64,000 bases of DNA from Cladorrhinum sp. PSN259 (Eukaryota; Ascomycota; Sordariomycetes; Sordariales; Podosporaceae): NCBI GenBank assembly GCA_033725935.1, contig MU867119.1:124001-188000 (forward strand), read 5' to 3'. The notes below the pieces were generated by a model. That model worked only from the letters and a program-made list of their open reading frames with translations, did not search any database and was not told where the DNA came from. The position numbers and the translations under genes were made by a program. Each line of letters starts with the position of its first letter. Positions within the stretch are counted from its first letter, which is position 1. Below, piece after piece: positions 50,630 through 62,050 of this stretch.

Positions 50630-51811
50630 ATGGGCTTAAGTTCACCCCTCCAACGTTTGCCTCGACTTGTTTCGTCATCCACCCTGCACACCAGACGGTA
50701 CATCAACATGTCTCATCCAATTCAATCTGCCGCTGCGAGTCTCAAGAGCAAATTGTCAGCCGATTACCCATGGACCTCTTTTCCTCTGATAGTCTCCGCT
50801 CCCATGCGGGTCATGTCCGGCCCGGCGCTGGCAATCGCAGTCTCTTCCGCGGGAGGAATAGGCTTCATCGGTCCTGGTCTCAAGCCTGAAGCCACAGCCG
50901 TCGACCTTGAGGAAACCGTCTCACTGCTGCTCAAATCCCACACCATAAAATCAGTAAACGACGGCATCCTGCCTATCGGCATCGGGTTCCAGTTGTGGAA
51001 CGGCAACCTCTCCATCGCATCAGCAGCCGTGGCCAAGTATCGACCGGCAGCAGCATGGTTATTCGCTCCCAAGAACGGTCAAGAAGATGTAAACGCCTGG
51101 ACTAGAGAACTGCGCAATGCGTCACCTGCCACAAAGATATGGCTGCAGATCGGCACCCTACGCGAGGCAGAGGAAGCTACGTCGTCGTCGTCCGAGTTTT
51201 CTCCGGACGTGCTGGTAGTGCAGGGCAGCGAAGCAGGCGGGCACGGCCGAGCAAGCGACGGGGCACCGCTCACCACTTTGCTGCCAGAAGTTTTATCCAC
51301 CCTTCCTGCGGACATTACCTCCAAGATTCCCATATTTGCTGCAGGAGGAATCTCGGACGGCCGCGGCGTAGCTTCTGCACTCTGCCTCGGAGCTTCCGGG
51401 GCAGTGTTGGGCACCCGATTCCTCGCAAGCACGGAAGCGAGGATCAAAAAGGGGTATCAGGACGCAGTGCTGGACGCTCGAGACGGTGGAGCCAACACGG
51501 TAAAGACGCACTTGTATAATCACCTGAGAGGGACTTGGGGATGGCCGGAGGATCAGTGGGCTCCGAGGACGATTGTCAATAAGAGCTGGGAGGAGGAGAG
51601 GGAAGGGGTTGAGTTTGACGAGTTGAAGAGACGGCACGATGAGATATTGGAAAAGGGAGATGACAGCGCGTGGGGGAAGGAAGGGAGGACGGCTACGTAT
51701 GCCGGGATGGGTGTCGGACTTGTGAGGGAGCTGAAGGGGGCGGGGCAGATTGCGGAGGGTGTGAGGGAGGAGGCTAAAGAGATAATCAAGGGGTTGGTTG
51801 GAGGATTTTAG
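50630..51811 (+). CDS. Nitronate monooxygenase (2-nitropropane dioxygenase family)
   Basis: FMN enzyme that oxidises alkyl nitronates such as propionate 3-nitronate. Single exon. Two starts are possible: ATG 50630 (393 aa, with a basic Ser/Arg-rich leader MGLSSPLQRLPRLVSSSTLH that could be a mitochondrial presequence) or ATG 50708 (MSHPIQSAAASLKSKLSADY, 367 aa). I list the longer. FMN-barrel signatures are PLIVSAPMRVMSGPALAIAV, SSAGGIGFIGPG, VVQGSEAGGHGRASD and IFAAGGISDGRGVASALCLG followed by GAVLGTRFLASTEA. The catalytic-type His of EAGGHG is present. The neighbour is an MFS permease transcribed toward it. Confidence 0.93.
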   Translation: MGLSSPLQRLPRLVSSSTLHTRRYINMSHPIQSAAASLKSKLSADYPWTSFPLIVSAPMRVMSGPALAIAVSSAGGIGFIGPGLKPEATAVDLEETVSLLLKSHTIKSVNDGILPIGIGFQLWNGNLSIASAAVAKYRPAAAWLFAPKNGQEDVNAWTRELRNASPATKIWLQIGTLREAEEATSSSSEFSPDVLVVQGSEAGGHGRASDGAPLTTLLPEVLSTLPADITSKIPIFAAGGISDGRGVASALCLGASGAVLGTRFLASTEARIKKGYQDAVLDARDGGANTVKTHLYNHLRGTWGWPEDQWAPRTIVNKSWEEEREGVEFDELKRRHDEILEKGDDSAWGKEGRTATYAGMGVGLVRELKGAGQIAEGVREEAKEIIKGLVGGF

Positions 51812-52005
51812 ACGTGGTGCCTAGGTATGTCAAGCCAGATAGGTGCGTCAAGGCATTTAATCGATGTCCAATGATCAGTAATACGAAAAGACCGACTATT
51901 ACCAAATATCAAAGATAACTACCATCAAATCCAACTTTCTTCTCAAATCATAAACCAACTGGATACATAAGGGGTATAGCAACCAACCAAATCTGTGACT
52001 CAAAT

Positions 52006-53698
52006 CTACTGATGAAGCTGCTTGCGAACCTCATCATCAACCTGCAACTGAACAGTCCTAGCATGGGTCCCCTTCTCCCCCGCAGACCCATCATCGCTGT
52101 TGGATCCTTGCTCGATGGCAGGCTCCAACTGGGGGTTCCTCTTCTTGCGGATCCTGTCGTCGACAAACCTCACACCGGCAATGATGATAGCGGTCGACAA
52201 GATGGCACAATTGACGGTGAATCCCCGGCGGTAGAGGGGACTATCCTCGGATCTCAAAATCTGCGCACCGTAGATGCCAGCAATGTTGGCACCCATGATG
52301 ACCATGGCCATGGCAAGAGCGCGAACCTCGGAGTCCTCGCAAGTGAGCGACAGCCAGGCAATGTTGAGAGGATGAGAGAAGGTGCCGAAAGTCTGGGTGA
52401 AAACGACACCAAAGTATCGAAGACTCTTGTTCTTGACAAGGTCGCCGTTCGTGAAGCTGCGGTTGAAGATGTACCCGATTAAATGCCCGGACAAACCAAC
52501 CATGACCGTTTCGGCGCGCCAGTTGCTATTAGCACTAATTAGTATCTCCATCTCAAAAGACTTTAAGGGGGGAAGAGTAAAAAAAAGACTCACAAGTGAT
52601 CAGACAAGTAAGAAAAAGCAAAACTGGTTGGAACCTGCAGCCAAAGTCCCACACTAGCCATCGCGTTCGCCTGCAGAGTCTTGAAGCCAAACGACCTCAC
52701 GATGGTAGGACTGTAAGTGTCCAGCGCGCGCTGAGGACCGTTATTCAACAGCGAAATCGCAACGTGCGCATAAATCCGCCAGTTTGTGAAAGCGCGCTTG
52801 AAGGCTCCCAGGTTGATCTTCTTCTTCTTCTGTCCCTTCATGGGATCGTCCAGCAACACGCGGGTCTGCAGGATGTGCAGCTCCCGATCGGTAAACATGC
52901 GCCACTTGGGCAGGAAGGTAGGGCAAGGGTTGCGGAACGAGTCTGGCAACAAGAACCCGTAGACGAAGCCGCAGATGATGGTGAAGCCGCCCATCAGAGT
53001 GAAGAGATAAAACCAGCCGGGCTTTCCACCGTACCCTTCCATGTGGAGGATCCCGTACGCGAGGAGCTTGGAAGAGGCCTGGCCGATCTGGTTGCCAAAG
53101 TAAAAGATCATGACGCGCTTCGCGGTCTCGGCGCGCGTGTACCACGTCGACATTGTCCAGAGGCCGCCGGGGATGAATCCGGACTCGGTGATGCCCAGGA
53201 GGAAGCGGGTCGCAATGAAGGAACCGTAGCTGCCTTGCCAGGCTTGGAAGGTCGAGACGATGCCGAAGAGGAAGAGCTGCAGGGTGAGCCACTTGCCCGG
53301 TCCGACGCGGTAGAGTAACATGTTGGCGGGGATTTCGGTCAGGACGATGCCGAGGGAGAGCATCTGCTGGCCCACGTTGAATTCATTCTGGGTGATGCCG
53401 ACGTCCTTAAAGAAGGAGGAGGTGATGGCGTTTGAGATGTTGCCGCGGTCGAGTTCTGTGTCAAGTTTACTTTTGTTTAGTGAGAGGGTTTTACTAAATC
53501 ATGATGATGAAGGGGAAAGTAAAACATACGCAGACAAAAGAAACCCAGCGTCAGAATGGGCATGATGATCAAGTCGAGCTTTCTCTTTGCTTTGGCCTCC
53601 TCCTCGGGAGTCCAATCCTCGGTGAGGGTTAGGGCCCGCTGGTCGTCGGCCGGAGGAGGGAACTCCTGGTTGGAGAGGGTCTTTTCTGGAACCCCCAT
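52006..53698 (-). CDS. MFS permease, anion:cation symporter (Dal5-like) family
   Basis: Three exons on the minus strand: 53698-53530, 53455-52594 and 52525-52006; donors GTATGT and GTGAGT, acceptors ACACAG and AATAG, frame continuous for 516 aa. The family hallmark LDRGNISNA directly follows the first membrane segment, across the first intron (CLQLDRGNISNA). Later motifs include GIVLTEIPANMLLYRVGP, ATRFLLGITESGFIPGGLW, YTRAETAKRVMIFYFGNQIG and ALAMAMVIMGANIAGIYGAQ. Twelve membrane segments can be traced. The family moves carboxylates and related anions such as allantoate, nicotinate or pantothenate; specificity cannot be read from sequence. The N-terminus is acidic and cytosolic (DWTPEEEAKAKRKLDLIIMP). 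Confidence 0.92.
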
Positions 53699-56448
53699 GA
53701 TTGCTGATGTATTATCCGTTTCTAGCTCCGGCAGATGGGATAGATGGGTGTGGAACTAAGGCACAAAGGGTCGTCTGATTGAGAACCCGGGTCGAAAAAA
53801 GCTGGGGTTTGGTGATATGTCAAGAGTGGAGGATATGTCCAGTTCCAAGGTTACCCACACTGAAACACACACAGTCAAACTCCCTGCCGAAGGAAAAGAC
53901 TGAGTTCTGAACAGTGAGTGCCGAACTCTCCTTATAATCAACTCGACACCTCCCGCCAAGCGTCTTTGTTTTTCAATGTGCCCCCCATCCCAAGACTCAG
54001 ACCGCATGGGAAGCGTCGACGAGAAGGAATGGATTGTCGAATTTCCACAGCTGGGCGTTCTGGACGGTGGCGGGATATCCGAAAGGGTCCGTACCTAACA
54101 CGGGATTTCCACATTGTCGAAGAGGTGGGCTCTGGACCAGTCTGGTGTCGATGGTGAAATTCACCCTAGATGAGCACGCAATTTCTGGCTTGCAGTTTAG
54201 GTGCGGGGGGGATTTAACAGCTTGATATAAAGACCCTTCAGGTCTTGGCTCTCTCTCTTTCTTTGGTTTCTCTTCTCCTTGGCTGTCACACATTATACAC
54301 TTGGCGCATGAAGAGACGACGACGACACGATGTTCATTCCCGATTCTCTCGCCCCTCTTGTCTCTAATCAGCATCACCTCTCGAATATCGCGTCTTACAA
54401 GCCTCGAGTTCGAAAACTGTGGGGGTTAATGGACAAAGGAGAGCGGAACACCAGAAAACGTGCTGGCCAAGAGACGCCTCCCAAGACCTCCCAAGACCTC
54501 CCAAGACCTTCCAAGACGGCCGCGGCTGCTGTGAGACCGTGGTTCGGACGCCCTTGCAACCAATCAGCCCACAGATTTTCTCTTGGCTATTCCGCTGGGC
54601 GAAGAAAACCACAAAGTTCAAAGTCTTGGAAGACTGTTGGAATAATTATCGAGAAGTCTTCGAGTTATGCACCATTCAGGCAATGATTTCCCAACTATGG
54701 TGGCGATTGCAGGATTTTGGAACTCCAAGAATGCCTTTGTTCAAATCGTGGTGAGTCTATCTGATAGTCGTCTTGCGTGCTCACATGGGAACAAAGAAAG
54801 GGTTGGAAATTGGATTTTGAGTCGAACTTGATCGACATATTGTTTGCTTACCTCTAATATCGACAACTTCAGATCTGAGCATTGGCATATCTACTGTAGG
54901 AAAACGAACTATATTTCTTCTTCGGAACTACCGACTCCCTGGGACACAGTCACGAGATATTCGGATTGTACGTACGAGAAACATTAACTCCCCGGGTCCT
55001 GGGACCAACACTCGCTTCTGAAGTGCCATCTCGGATGCCAGCCGCACCAAAGCCTGTGTGACACTCCGAAAGCTCCAAGACTTGGAGCGAGGTAGGCATC
55101 TGCATCTGCATGGCATGATGCATCCCGCTTCCACTAGTGAATGTGGGCTAGAGGCAGACAACTTCTGAGAAGCTCTCACGAGTAACAAACCGGGATTTGC
55201 CGCCTTAACTGCTCCCTCTCGTTTTTGAACTTGAGAATTTTCCCCCCATCCGTGCATCGGCCTCAAGCTCCTTGGCGTATGCTGAGAGGCGCACTTGGCA
55301 AACCCACGTTGCCCGATGCCAAGTTGAGGCCAAGTAGAGGCCAAGGTGAAGCTAAGAATGTGATCCTGGAGGGGAAAGAGGAAACGACTGGCAATGGAGC
55401 TCGACGAGGAAGCTCAAGCTTCAGCTTGGGAGCTTGGAGAGCTCAAGCGGGCAAAAGGTTAACAAGAGTCTGAGCCCTATGCTAATTCATTTTGGCGTTA
55501 GCTAGTGTGTAGTGTAAAAAAAAGAATTTCCCGTACGTACTAGTTTCTATGCACGTTGTCAAGTCCCAAGCACTCGGTATTCCCGAATGGCCAGATCCAG
55601 ATGCTGAGAGCGCGGGATGGTCCATACCAAGTTGTAGGGAAAGCGAGTGGGAATGAGGTCGTGTGAGCTTGTTACTGGGGTAGTTAAAGGCTGATTTGAT
55701 GGCCCTCTCTCAGCTGACTGAGCTAAACGGTCTAGTTGCCTGCTCACTTCGCTTGTTGGATCCCCAGATCTCAGCCCAACATGCAGACCAACCTCAGGGT
55801 ATGCATGTTTGTTCCCGAAATGGAACCCTTTGAGGTTGTCTGCCGGGCTGTGCCGCCGAATAACTTTTTTGCTCTTCATAATTCTCTTGCAGTTGGTGTT
55901 TTTCCTGCATCTCTGAGCGGCATGATTACCGTCCGAGCGGTCACACAAAGGATCTCAGTGGCAACTTGATACCCGGCCTGATCTAGATTCTGTGCAAGTG
56001 TTGTTCCAGATCTGGCAGGTCGTTGTCGGTAGTACTGCCACCGTGTGAACTCCGGATCTACACTAATGTAACCGAGTACCGTCCACCTGGGAGGGTGACT
56101 TGAGATCTACGTTACCTGGGAAAGTGGCAACCGTGTAATATACTGTACATGAAACATGTACTGATGTAACTCCCGTCTTGTGCTTAGCCAGAGTGTCGTC
56201 TGTCTGCTAAAGTACAAAGTTGTGTGTGACGGTGGTAAAAGGATAAGTGTGGCGACTACATGTACATGTAGATGATCACATATCTGGTGTGTTACACTCA
56301 AGATTGAGTTTAGTCACCCTCAATCTCTATAACTTTTCTTGATTGCGGCAACAGATTTGATGATCACAGACACTGACAGCTGAAAGTGAAAGCAAAGTTC
56401 TTATTAATTAAAAGAGTGGAATCTTTGAGGTTTCTGTTTAGTTGGGTA
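53699..56448. other. Gene-poor intergenic stretch, 2.7 kb
   Basis: No gene supported. Holds a 10-bp tandem repeat at 54477-54516 and GAGGCCAAG / AGCTTGGGAGCTTGGAG short direct repeats around 55320-55450. Small ORFs overlap on both strands. Confidence 0.5.
54477..54516. repeat. 10-bp tandem repeat, four copies
   Basis: Near-perfect copies of CTCCCAAGAC, the last with one change. It shares the CAAGAC core with the repeat at 19479-19514. Confidence 0.9.
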
Positions 56449-57158
56449 TTAAGAATCAGCGGTGTCGGGTGTAATGGCTTTAGGCAACTGAGTTGGAGCA
56501 CTGCTAGAAGTAGTTTGCTCTGGTGGTGGTGGGATAGACTTGGGTAGCTGAGTAGTGATCACCGCACGTGTAGATTCTGTGAGAGGGATACACTGTAGGT
56601 CGCAAAATGGCTGTGAAGTGGAGGAAGTCGTGGATTCCCGGGCTGTTGTTCTTATTATGGTCGATAGAGTTGTCGGTTCAGACGACATGGTGGTTGATGG
56701 ACTAGGGGTATATATCACTGTGATTGTTGTCGCCGAGAGCATATCGCTATTATCACCACACTATCAGTACTAGGTACAAAAAAATCGACCTCGGGATAAT
56801 TTCCACCTACTTACCCTGATGATTTAAATTCCGTCTTCTTCGAAGACCGCGCCCCTGCCACACCCGCCCCGATACCGCCGCCGAGTTTTCTTTTGGACAT
56901 TCCTAATAATCCTCTCTTCTTCCCTTTCTGTTTTTCTTCCACCCTTTTCTCCTGGTCTGTGAGTCGGTAAGTGTCATCCTTATTCTCGACAACTTCGAGC
57001 CCTGATGGCACCACCACCTCTGGGCCTGTGTTATCATGCACGACGACGCACTTCTGGGCCGGGTGGTAATCTTGGAATCGATTGTTGGCCTCGATAACCT
57101 CAAGCCCAGCGGGCTCACCAGCTTCGTGGTAGAAAAGGTCATCCTGGTTCGATTTCAT
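56449..57158 (-). CDS. GLEV-motif fungal protein with Ser/Thr-rich tail
   Basis: Two exons, 57158-56815 and 56746-56449; the 68-bp intron (donor GTAAGT, acceptor ATAATAG) is phase 2 and joins KSSG to DMLSATTITVIYTPSPS, giving 213 aa. The N-terminal half has the AGLEVIE and SGLEVVE motifs separated by EVVVP, a pattern I associate with single-pass fungal membrane proteins, followed by a basic KQKGKKRGLLGMSKRK segment. In those relatives a membrane helix follows; here there is only GGGIGAGVAGA, too short and glycine-rich to be a confident helix. The second exon is Ser/Thr/Pro-rich (TTMSSEPTTLSTIIRTTA). Function unknown; both exons being in frame supports a real gene. Confidence 0.65.
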
Positions 57159-57566
57159 GGTGCTCAGAGGGCTATATGGGATAAAAAAAAGCCCGAGATT
57201 GAGATCCAAATGAAATAAACCAAGATTAAACCAACAGGACTGCAGGTCTCGGGGACTGTGCTGCCTTTTGTTGTCCTGCCCATCCGGTTCTGCAGTGAAG
57301 AGTCGGCCCCCAACGAAGTAACCCACCCTCCTGTGAGATCCAGTCGTATTTCAATCTATTTTTTCCGATGATGACCAATGAGATCTCGGACGAGGTTGAT
57401 AGAATGCGGCGTGCCCTCATTTGATTGCTTTGAAGCTGAAAGGGGATTTGATTATCTTTACGATGTGCTTGCTGGTTCCGGCGTTACATTGATGAGTAGG
57501 TACAGCGGAAACCTTCCGACGCAGATCCTGTGTATATTTGAAACGATTTGAGATTGGGTCCCATTC
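57159..57566. other. Intergenic, 0.4 kb
   Basis: Upstream of the GLEV-motif gene and downstream of the flavin monooxygenase gene. Nothing recognisable. Confidence 0.5.
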
Positions 57567-59295
57567 TCATAACTTCGCCTTCAACCCCTTCCCCCCCGTT
57601 TTCTTCCCGCGATCATCTTCCTCAGCCCTCTTCCTCTCCTCCTCGAACGCCTTGAGTTTGGGTGCCACCATTTCCTTCCAAGTGACCAGCCATTGCTTAT
57701 CAAACTTGGGCAGCACTCTCCCTGTTGTCCCCGGAGCCGGATCCCGAGCAATGTTCCTCAGGAACTCAAAGTATTCTTCATAATCGGGTGCGAGACTATA
57801 ATAATCCTTCCCCCCTTTCTTATCGGCCACTCTTTTGGCTTCCCAAAGTTGTTGAGCGGCGATAGACGGCAAAGGCCGAGCACGCCCGGCCAGATGTCTT
57901 GCAACTGCAACTGCTTGCCATTCGTAAACGCGGAAAGTGAAGCCGCCGCCGAGCTTCCAAGTTTCAGTAAGTAAACAAAAACAATTGTTGGAAAGAGAGA
58001 AACTCACCATCCCCACAAATGTCAAAGACGGATCCAAGACATCAAACGTATGCTGATAAACACCCGGCAATCTCCTGTACGCCTTCTTTACTCTCTCTTG
58101 GAGAACTGGTAACCAGGGGAAACTAAACGTGTACCCAGTAGCAAAGATGACGTGATCGATGTCATCCAACTTTGTCCCGTTCTTGAAGTGAATCCCTCCA
58201 GTAATAGGATCGAATCGCTCAATCTCGCTTTTAATAACGTTGATGTGAGGATGTAAGAATGGAGTCCACCCAAAAGCCGGGATGGGCTGCCCCCTAATCG
58301 CCACTTGAACCGGGTGCTGAGCGAATGGCAAGATCTCGTGTACAATCTCGTGGGCTGAGACTGATGCGCCTGTAACCAAGACTTTCTGTTTGTTTTTCAT
58401 CAGCGTTCTCCGTTTTGGTGAATTCCGCCTTTGCGGTGAATGTCTCCCATTCCAAATACATACCTTTCCCTTATACTTGTCACCCCTCCGAAAGAACTTA
58501 CTATGCGCCACCCTTCCCTTCCACCTCTCATCATACTCCTTTAAGCCAAGTAAATCCGGTATCCAAGGAACGTTGTAATGTCCCGTCCCAACAACGAGAG
58601 CATCGAATTTTTCCTGCCACCAATAATCTTTTCCCCCCAATAAGCCCTCCTCCTTGCGCAAAGTCAAAACCCACTCACCGTTGACTTTTTCAGCTCTTTC
58701 TACGGTGGTGCTCAACTCTACCCATCCCTTCTCAAAATATCCACCTGTCACAAAAATATTTTCGATCCACTGTCGTATCACCTCCCTATGTCGAAACGGT
58801 GCATCTTTACCGTACCTGGATAAAATACGTGAAGATAAAGTAGGCGGAAACGGAAAATCAGAGTAGCTCATAATGTCGGGGTGAATGTTGGAGTGCAAGT
58901 GCTCGTGCTGAGCCGAGTCTGAGAATCGCAGCTGGTGGTTGTTGACCGTTTCCGACTTTTCGGTTTCGGACGGAAAGGAAGAGGGGATCAGGGTAGGAGG
59001 GAGGGGGACGTCGGCCGTGTTTGAGAGGAGGGCGGGCAGGGAAGGGAGGGCAGGGGGGAGGTGGGGGGTGTAGACCCTTTAGGTTAATTCAAACATCAGT
59101 AAAGAGTAAGTAAACGGAGAAAAAGGATATTCAGAGGTAGATAAAAACTCACCACGTCCCGCCAGCAACAGCCCTCCGATCAAAAACCCGTATGACATCA
59201 AACGCCTGCTCCTTCGCTAAAGCATCCGTTGCTATCGCACCCGCCGGACCGGCACCAATAACCGCCACGCGGCGGAATCCTCCCGGTTGAGGCAT
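57567..59295 (-). CDS. Flavin-containing monooxygenase (FMO-like)
   Basis: Four exons on the minus strand: 59295-59153, 59076-58464, 58385-58008 and 57953-57567; introns 76, 78 and 54 bp with donors GTGAGT, GTATGT and GTGAGT; 506 aa. The FAD-binding Rossmann motif is at the start (RRVAVIGAGPAGAIATDALA), ending FDRRAVAGGTW with the Trp codon split by intron 1. Next come FDALVVGTGHYNVPWIPD (FMO-type linker), the NADPH-site VLVTGASVSAHEI (GxSxSxx(D/E) pattern) and the late VIFATGYTFSFPWL. The charged Lys/Glu-rich C-terminus lacks a membrane anchor. Introns 2 and 3 contain no stop in frame, so an unspliced reading would still be open; the splice sites are chosen because they remove non-family insertions. 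Substrate (N- or S-oxidation, or yeast Fmo1-like thiol oxidation) is unknown. Confidence 0.9.
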
Positions 59296-59887
59296 GATGG
59301 AGAGCCTGGTTGCGAATGTCTTCAATCTTCAACGCGTGAATCTCACGCAGGTATCAATCCTGAACAAACATTCAAATTAAAAACAAATAAACCGAAAAAG
59401 AAAGAAAAAAATACACCCGTTACGCAAACTTAAGATATACCTATGTATGCAGCTTACTGGCCACATCGGCACCGAAACACACCATCTCACAATCCCCTCC
59501 ACGTATTACGTCACGTCTTCACCTGCGGCACCCGTCACGCAATACCCTCTACTGACCGTAGAATAAAGTAACACCATTCACTCTATAATTGCACAATTGA
59601 GCTAGATAGTTACACCGTGCCGCAGGTCCGCAGCTTTAGATCGATCCATAGACTACTCCAGTAGCCCTATCTCCAAGTAGGTAACGGAACCTTAAATATT
59701 ACAGAACCACTGCAGAACACGCTTGCCGGGGTTTGCTAGCGGAAGCTGAGACCTCAGGAATTGTCAGTTTATGAAGCTCTGGGTGCAGTGAGCGTAGAGG
59801 TAGAGCTTACCCTAGCCATACACATTCCACAGCCTAACCCTTCCACTTAACGGGAAGCAGTCCGGGCTGGTTCGGATCTTTCCCTCC
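59296..59887. other. Intergenic, 0.6 kb
   Basis: Upstream of the flavin monooxygenase gene and 3' of the HET gene. No feature seen. Confidence 0.5.
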
Positions 59888-62050
59888 TCATCTCATTAGA
59901 ATTATCCGCCTCTTTGGTAAACAATATTCAAAAAGCACAGGTCTGCCGACGTGTTTGCGGTCCTGCACTTCTTCCCCCCCTTCTGGCTCGAAATGATACC
60001 ACTCAGCGTCAATATGTCCGATTCTTTCGGCGACAATACCCTTTGCCCTCCAAACAACTACGCCAAAGTATGCTTGCTTAGAAAACCAGATGCAGTCGAA
60101 CTTCTCCTGGCAGAGCATCCGATGAAACTCGTCTCCGACAGCGACTTGGGCCGAAAGAACGAGTGGCCAGTAGAGTGTCCCTTGGGGTTCTGGGTCTCGG
60201 GTCATAATGCTGGTGAAGTATCTCGGATCCGGATTGTCATTCTCGGATTGCGTCCTCACGTCGTCAAAGCCCTGATCAATATACTCAAAACGCACTTCCG
60301 ACGTCCACGCCTCGACACGCAGTGTCGGGGTATAGGCCATGCTTAGCTGCCCGTCTTGTTGGCTGACGCACGTAATCACGGACTCGCATAGCCTGTCGTA
60401 CGTGCCGTCGGATCTCTGCAGCCAAACCTTGACCTCGGAGTCTCCGAACGCGGTACTAAACCCCCAAGGATGTGAATGCGAAAGATGACCCATCCAACCA
60501 GCCCAGGACCAGGAGGGAAAGCCTTCCCGGCGAGAGGCAGGCTTGTTTAGGTGCCAGCAGAGCGCTCTTGCAAATGCCGCATCAACGGAGCCGGGAAACT
60601 CCCAGGATGCAATTCGGGCCGTGTTTGGTGGCCATGGCGAGAAGACGCCTTTGTAGTAGTCCATCGGTATCCCCCAAAACTGGCGAACCGGAGATGGCAT
60701 AGCTGCGAATGCTCGAAATACCCCACGCAAAGCATTGATAGCGTCCCCCTGAAATGTTAGGTCTCTCGTAGTGTAGTCCCTGATCCGGTCCTCGAGACCA
60801 CCCCCAATTGGGAAGCTAAATCCGCCTTGGAATAACCCCTGGGGTAAATATTTTATTTTCTCGGTCAAGTAGTGGAAATCGTAGGCGGCCATCTCCGGGC
60901 AGCATATACTATTGCATTCGAAGTAGACCTGCTCTTCCGTAAAGAATAGGCGGCGCCGGGAAAAGAGAGCTTCTTGGTAAGTCCAACCCCTGGAGTTCCA
61001 CTTTGATCTCCTAATCATTTCCTGCTGGAAGTCGAGGCAGGATACCCATATTTGGCCATTGAGATTGATGGTCGGCTGCTGTACCCGGCTAGTTCGGCCA
61101 ACTCCGGGGAGGCCGAAAGAAGCGTCCTCCCCACATGCTGCAATAATAGTAACGACAGCGAGGTTATAGATTATATCCATGACTGAGATTTGCTGCTTCA
61201 CGTTGGCTATGTCGTCCTGGTCGATACAGTACTTGTCGATCCATAAATACCGAAGACCTAACTGGCGCACCGCTTGTACCGCATCGGATATGGTTTGGGG
61301 CACGTCGTTGGGCAAGTACCCCTTCCGTACAGGCTCGTCCTTATCACTCCCATGGGTAGCACCCCACACGTAGCTGAGTGCGGCAAACTCACAGCCTGAC
61401 GACGCATCGACAATAGCGCCCGTCTCACAGTCGATTAATTTGAGGCCGGGGACTTGCTGCGGATGACTCTGCAAGATGCCGCAGTTGCCTTGATGGTGGA
61501 ATTTGCAATACGAAACCCATCCCCGCAGCACTGCAAAGTCAATAAAGCCTGCATCTAGCTGTCGCACGGCAAAGGTCGGGAGTTGGTCACCTGGGGACCT
61601 GCTAATAACCGGCATGATGCCGAACTCTGTAGTACTGGCGTCGGAGCCTTCCGTGCTTAACCCGATCCACGGGGCTTTATAAATAAATTCAGAGGCCCAT
61701 TCCTTAGCTTCGTTGAGGAGAAGGCGCGAGAGGTAGCCTCTATACCCTCTCTGCCCAAGCAGGACCTTTAACACAGCGTCAGCAGCGACCTCCGGTTTAT
61801 TGCTGCTTCCAATGGCGGCGAAGAAGCGGCAGAGTGGGCAGCTAGATTTCCTCCCGCTGCTCAGCGAAAGCAACTGGTGTGGTTTCGACTGCCAGCCTAG
61901 CTGGAGCAGACCGTTGAGGTCTATGGAGGCGCATTGGGCGCAAAGGTCAGCCGTCGTCCACGCTTGAGAGGATTTTGATGTAGACTGCTGATCCGCCGCC
62001 GAATGCACCGGTCGGTTAGCAGAGGAGCAGTTGCATTCCGTATTAAGCAT
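59888..62050 (-). CDS. HET-domain protein with Cys-rich N-terminus
   Basis: Single exon, 720 aa from ATG 62050 (MLNTECNCSSANRPVHSAAD); the frame extends 15 codons further only via non-ATG codons. An N-terminal cysteine segment ADLCAQCASIDL plus SSCPLCRFFAAI (about residues 34-82) is common before this class of HET domain. The HET motifs are CEFAALSYVWGATHG (about residue 220), LGLRYLWIDKYCIDQDD (about 265), VMDIIYNLAVVTIIAACGED and RSKWNSRGWTYQEALFSRRR (about 345). Note YCIDQ where many have VCIDQ. The C-terminal part contains WHLNKPASRREGFPSWSWAG, the FPSWSWAGW signature seen in many fungal HET proteins. Likely allorecognition or stress cell-death effector by family; not proven. Confidence 0.95.
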   Translation of the reverse strand: MLNTECNCSSANRPVHSAADQQSTSKSSQAWTTADLCAQCASIDLNGLLQLGWQSKPHQLLSLSSGRKSSCPLCRFFAAIGSSNKPEVAADAVLKVLLGQRGYRGYLSRLLLNEAKEWASEFIYKAPWIGLSTEGSDASTTEFGIMPVISRSPGDQLPTFAVRQLDAGFIDFAVLRGWVSYCKFHHQGNCGILQSHPQQVPGLKLIDCETGAIVDASSGCEFAALSYVWGATHGSDKDEPVRKGYLPNDVPQTISDAVQAVRQLGLRYLWIDKYCIDQDDIANVKQQISVMDIIYNLAVVTIIAACGEDASFGLPGVGRTSRVQQPTINLNGQIWVSCLDFQQEMIRRSKWNSRGWTYQEALFSRRRLFFTEEQVYFECNSICCPEMAAYDFHYLTEKIKYLPQGLFQGGFSFPIGGGLEDRIRDYTTRDLTFQGDAINALRGVFRAFAAMPSPVRQFWGIPMDYYKGVFSPWPPNTARIASWEFPGSVDAAFARALCWHLNKPASRREGFPSWSWAGWMGHLSHSHPWGFSTAFGDSEVKVWLQRSDGTYDRLCESVITCVSQQDGQLSMAYTPTLRVEAWTSEVRFEYIDQGFDDVRTQSENDNPDPRYFTSIMTRDPEPQGTLYWPLVLSAQVAVGDEFHRMLCQEKFDCIWFSKQAYFGVVVWRAKGIVAERIGHIDAEWYHFEPEGGEEVQDRKHVGRPVLFEYCLPKRRIILMR

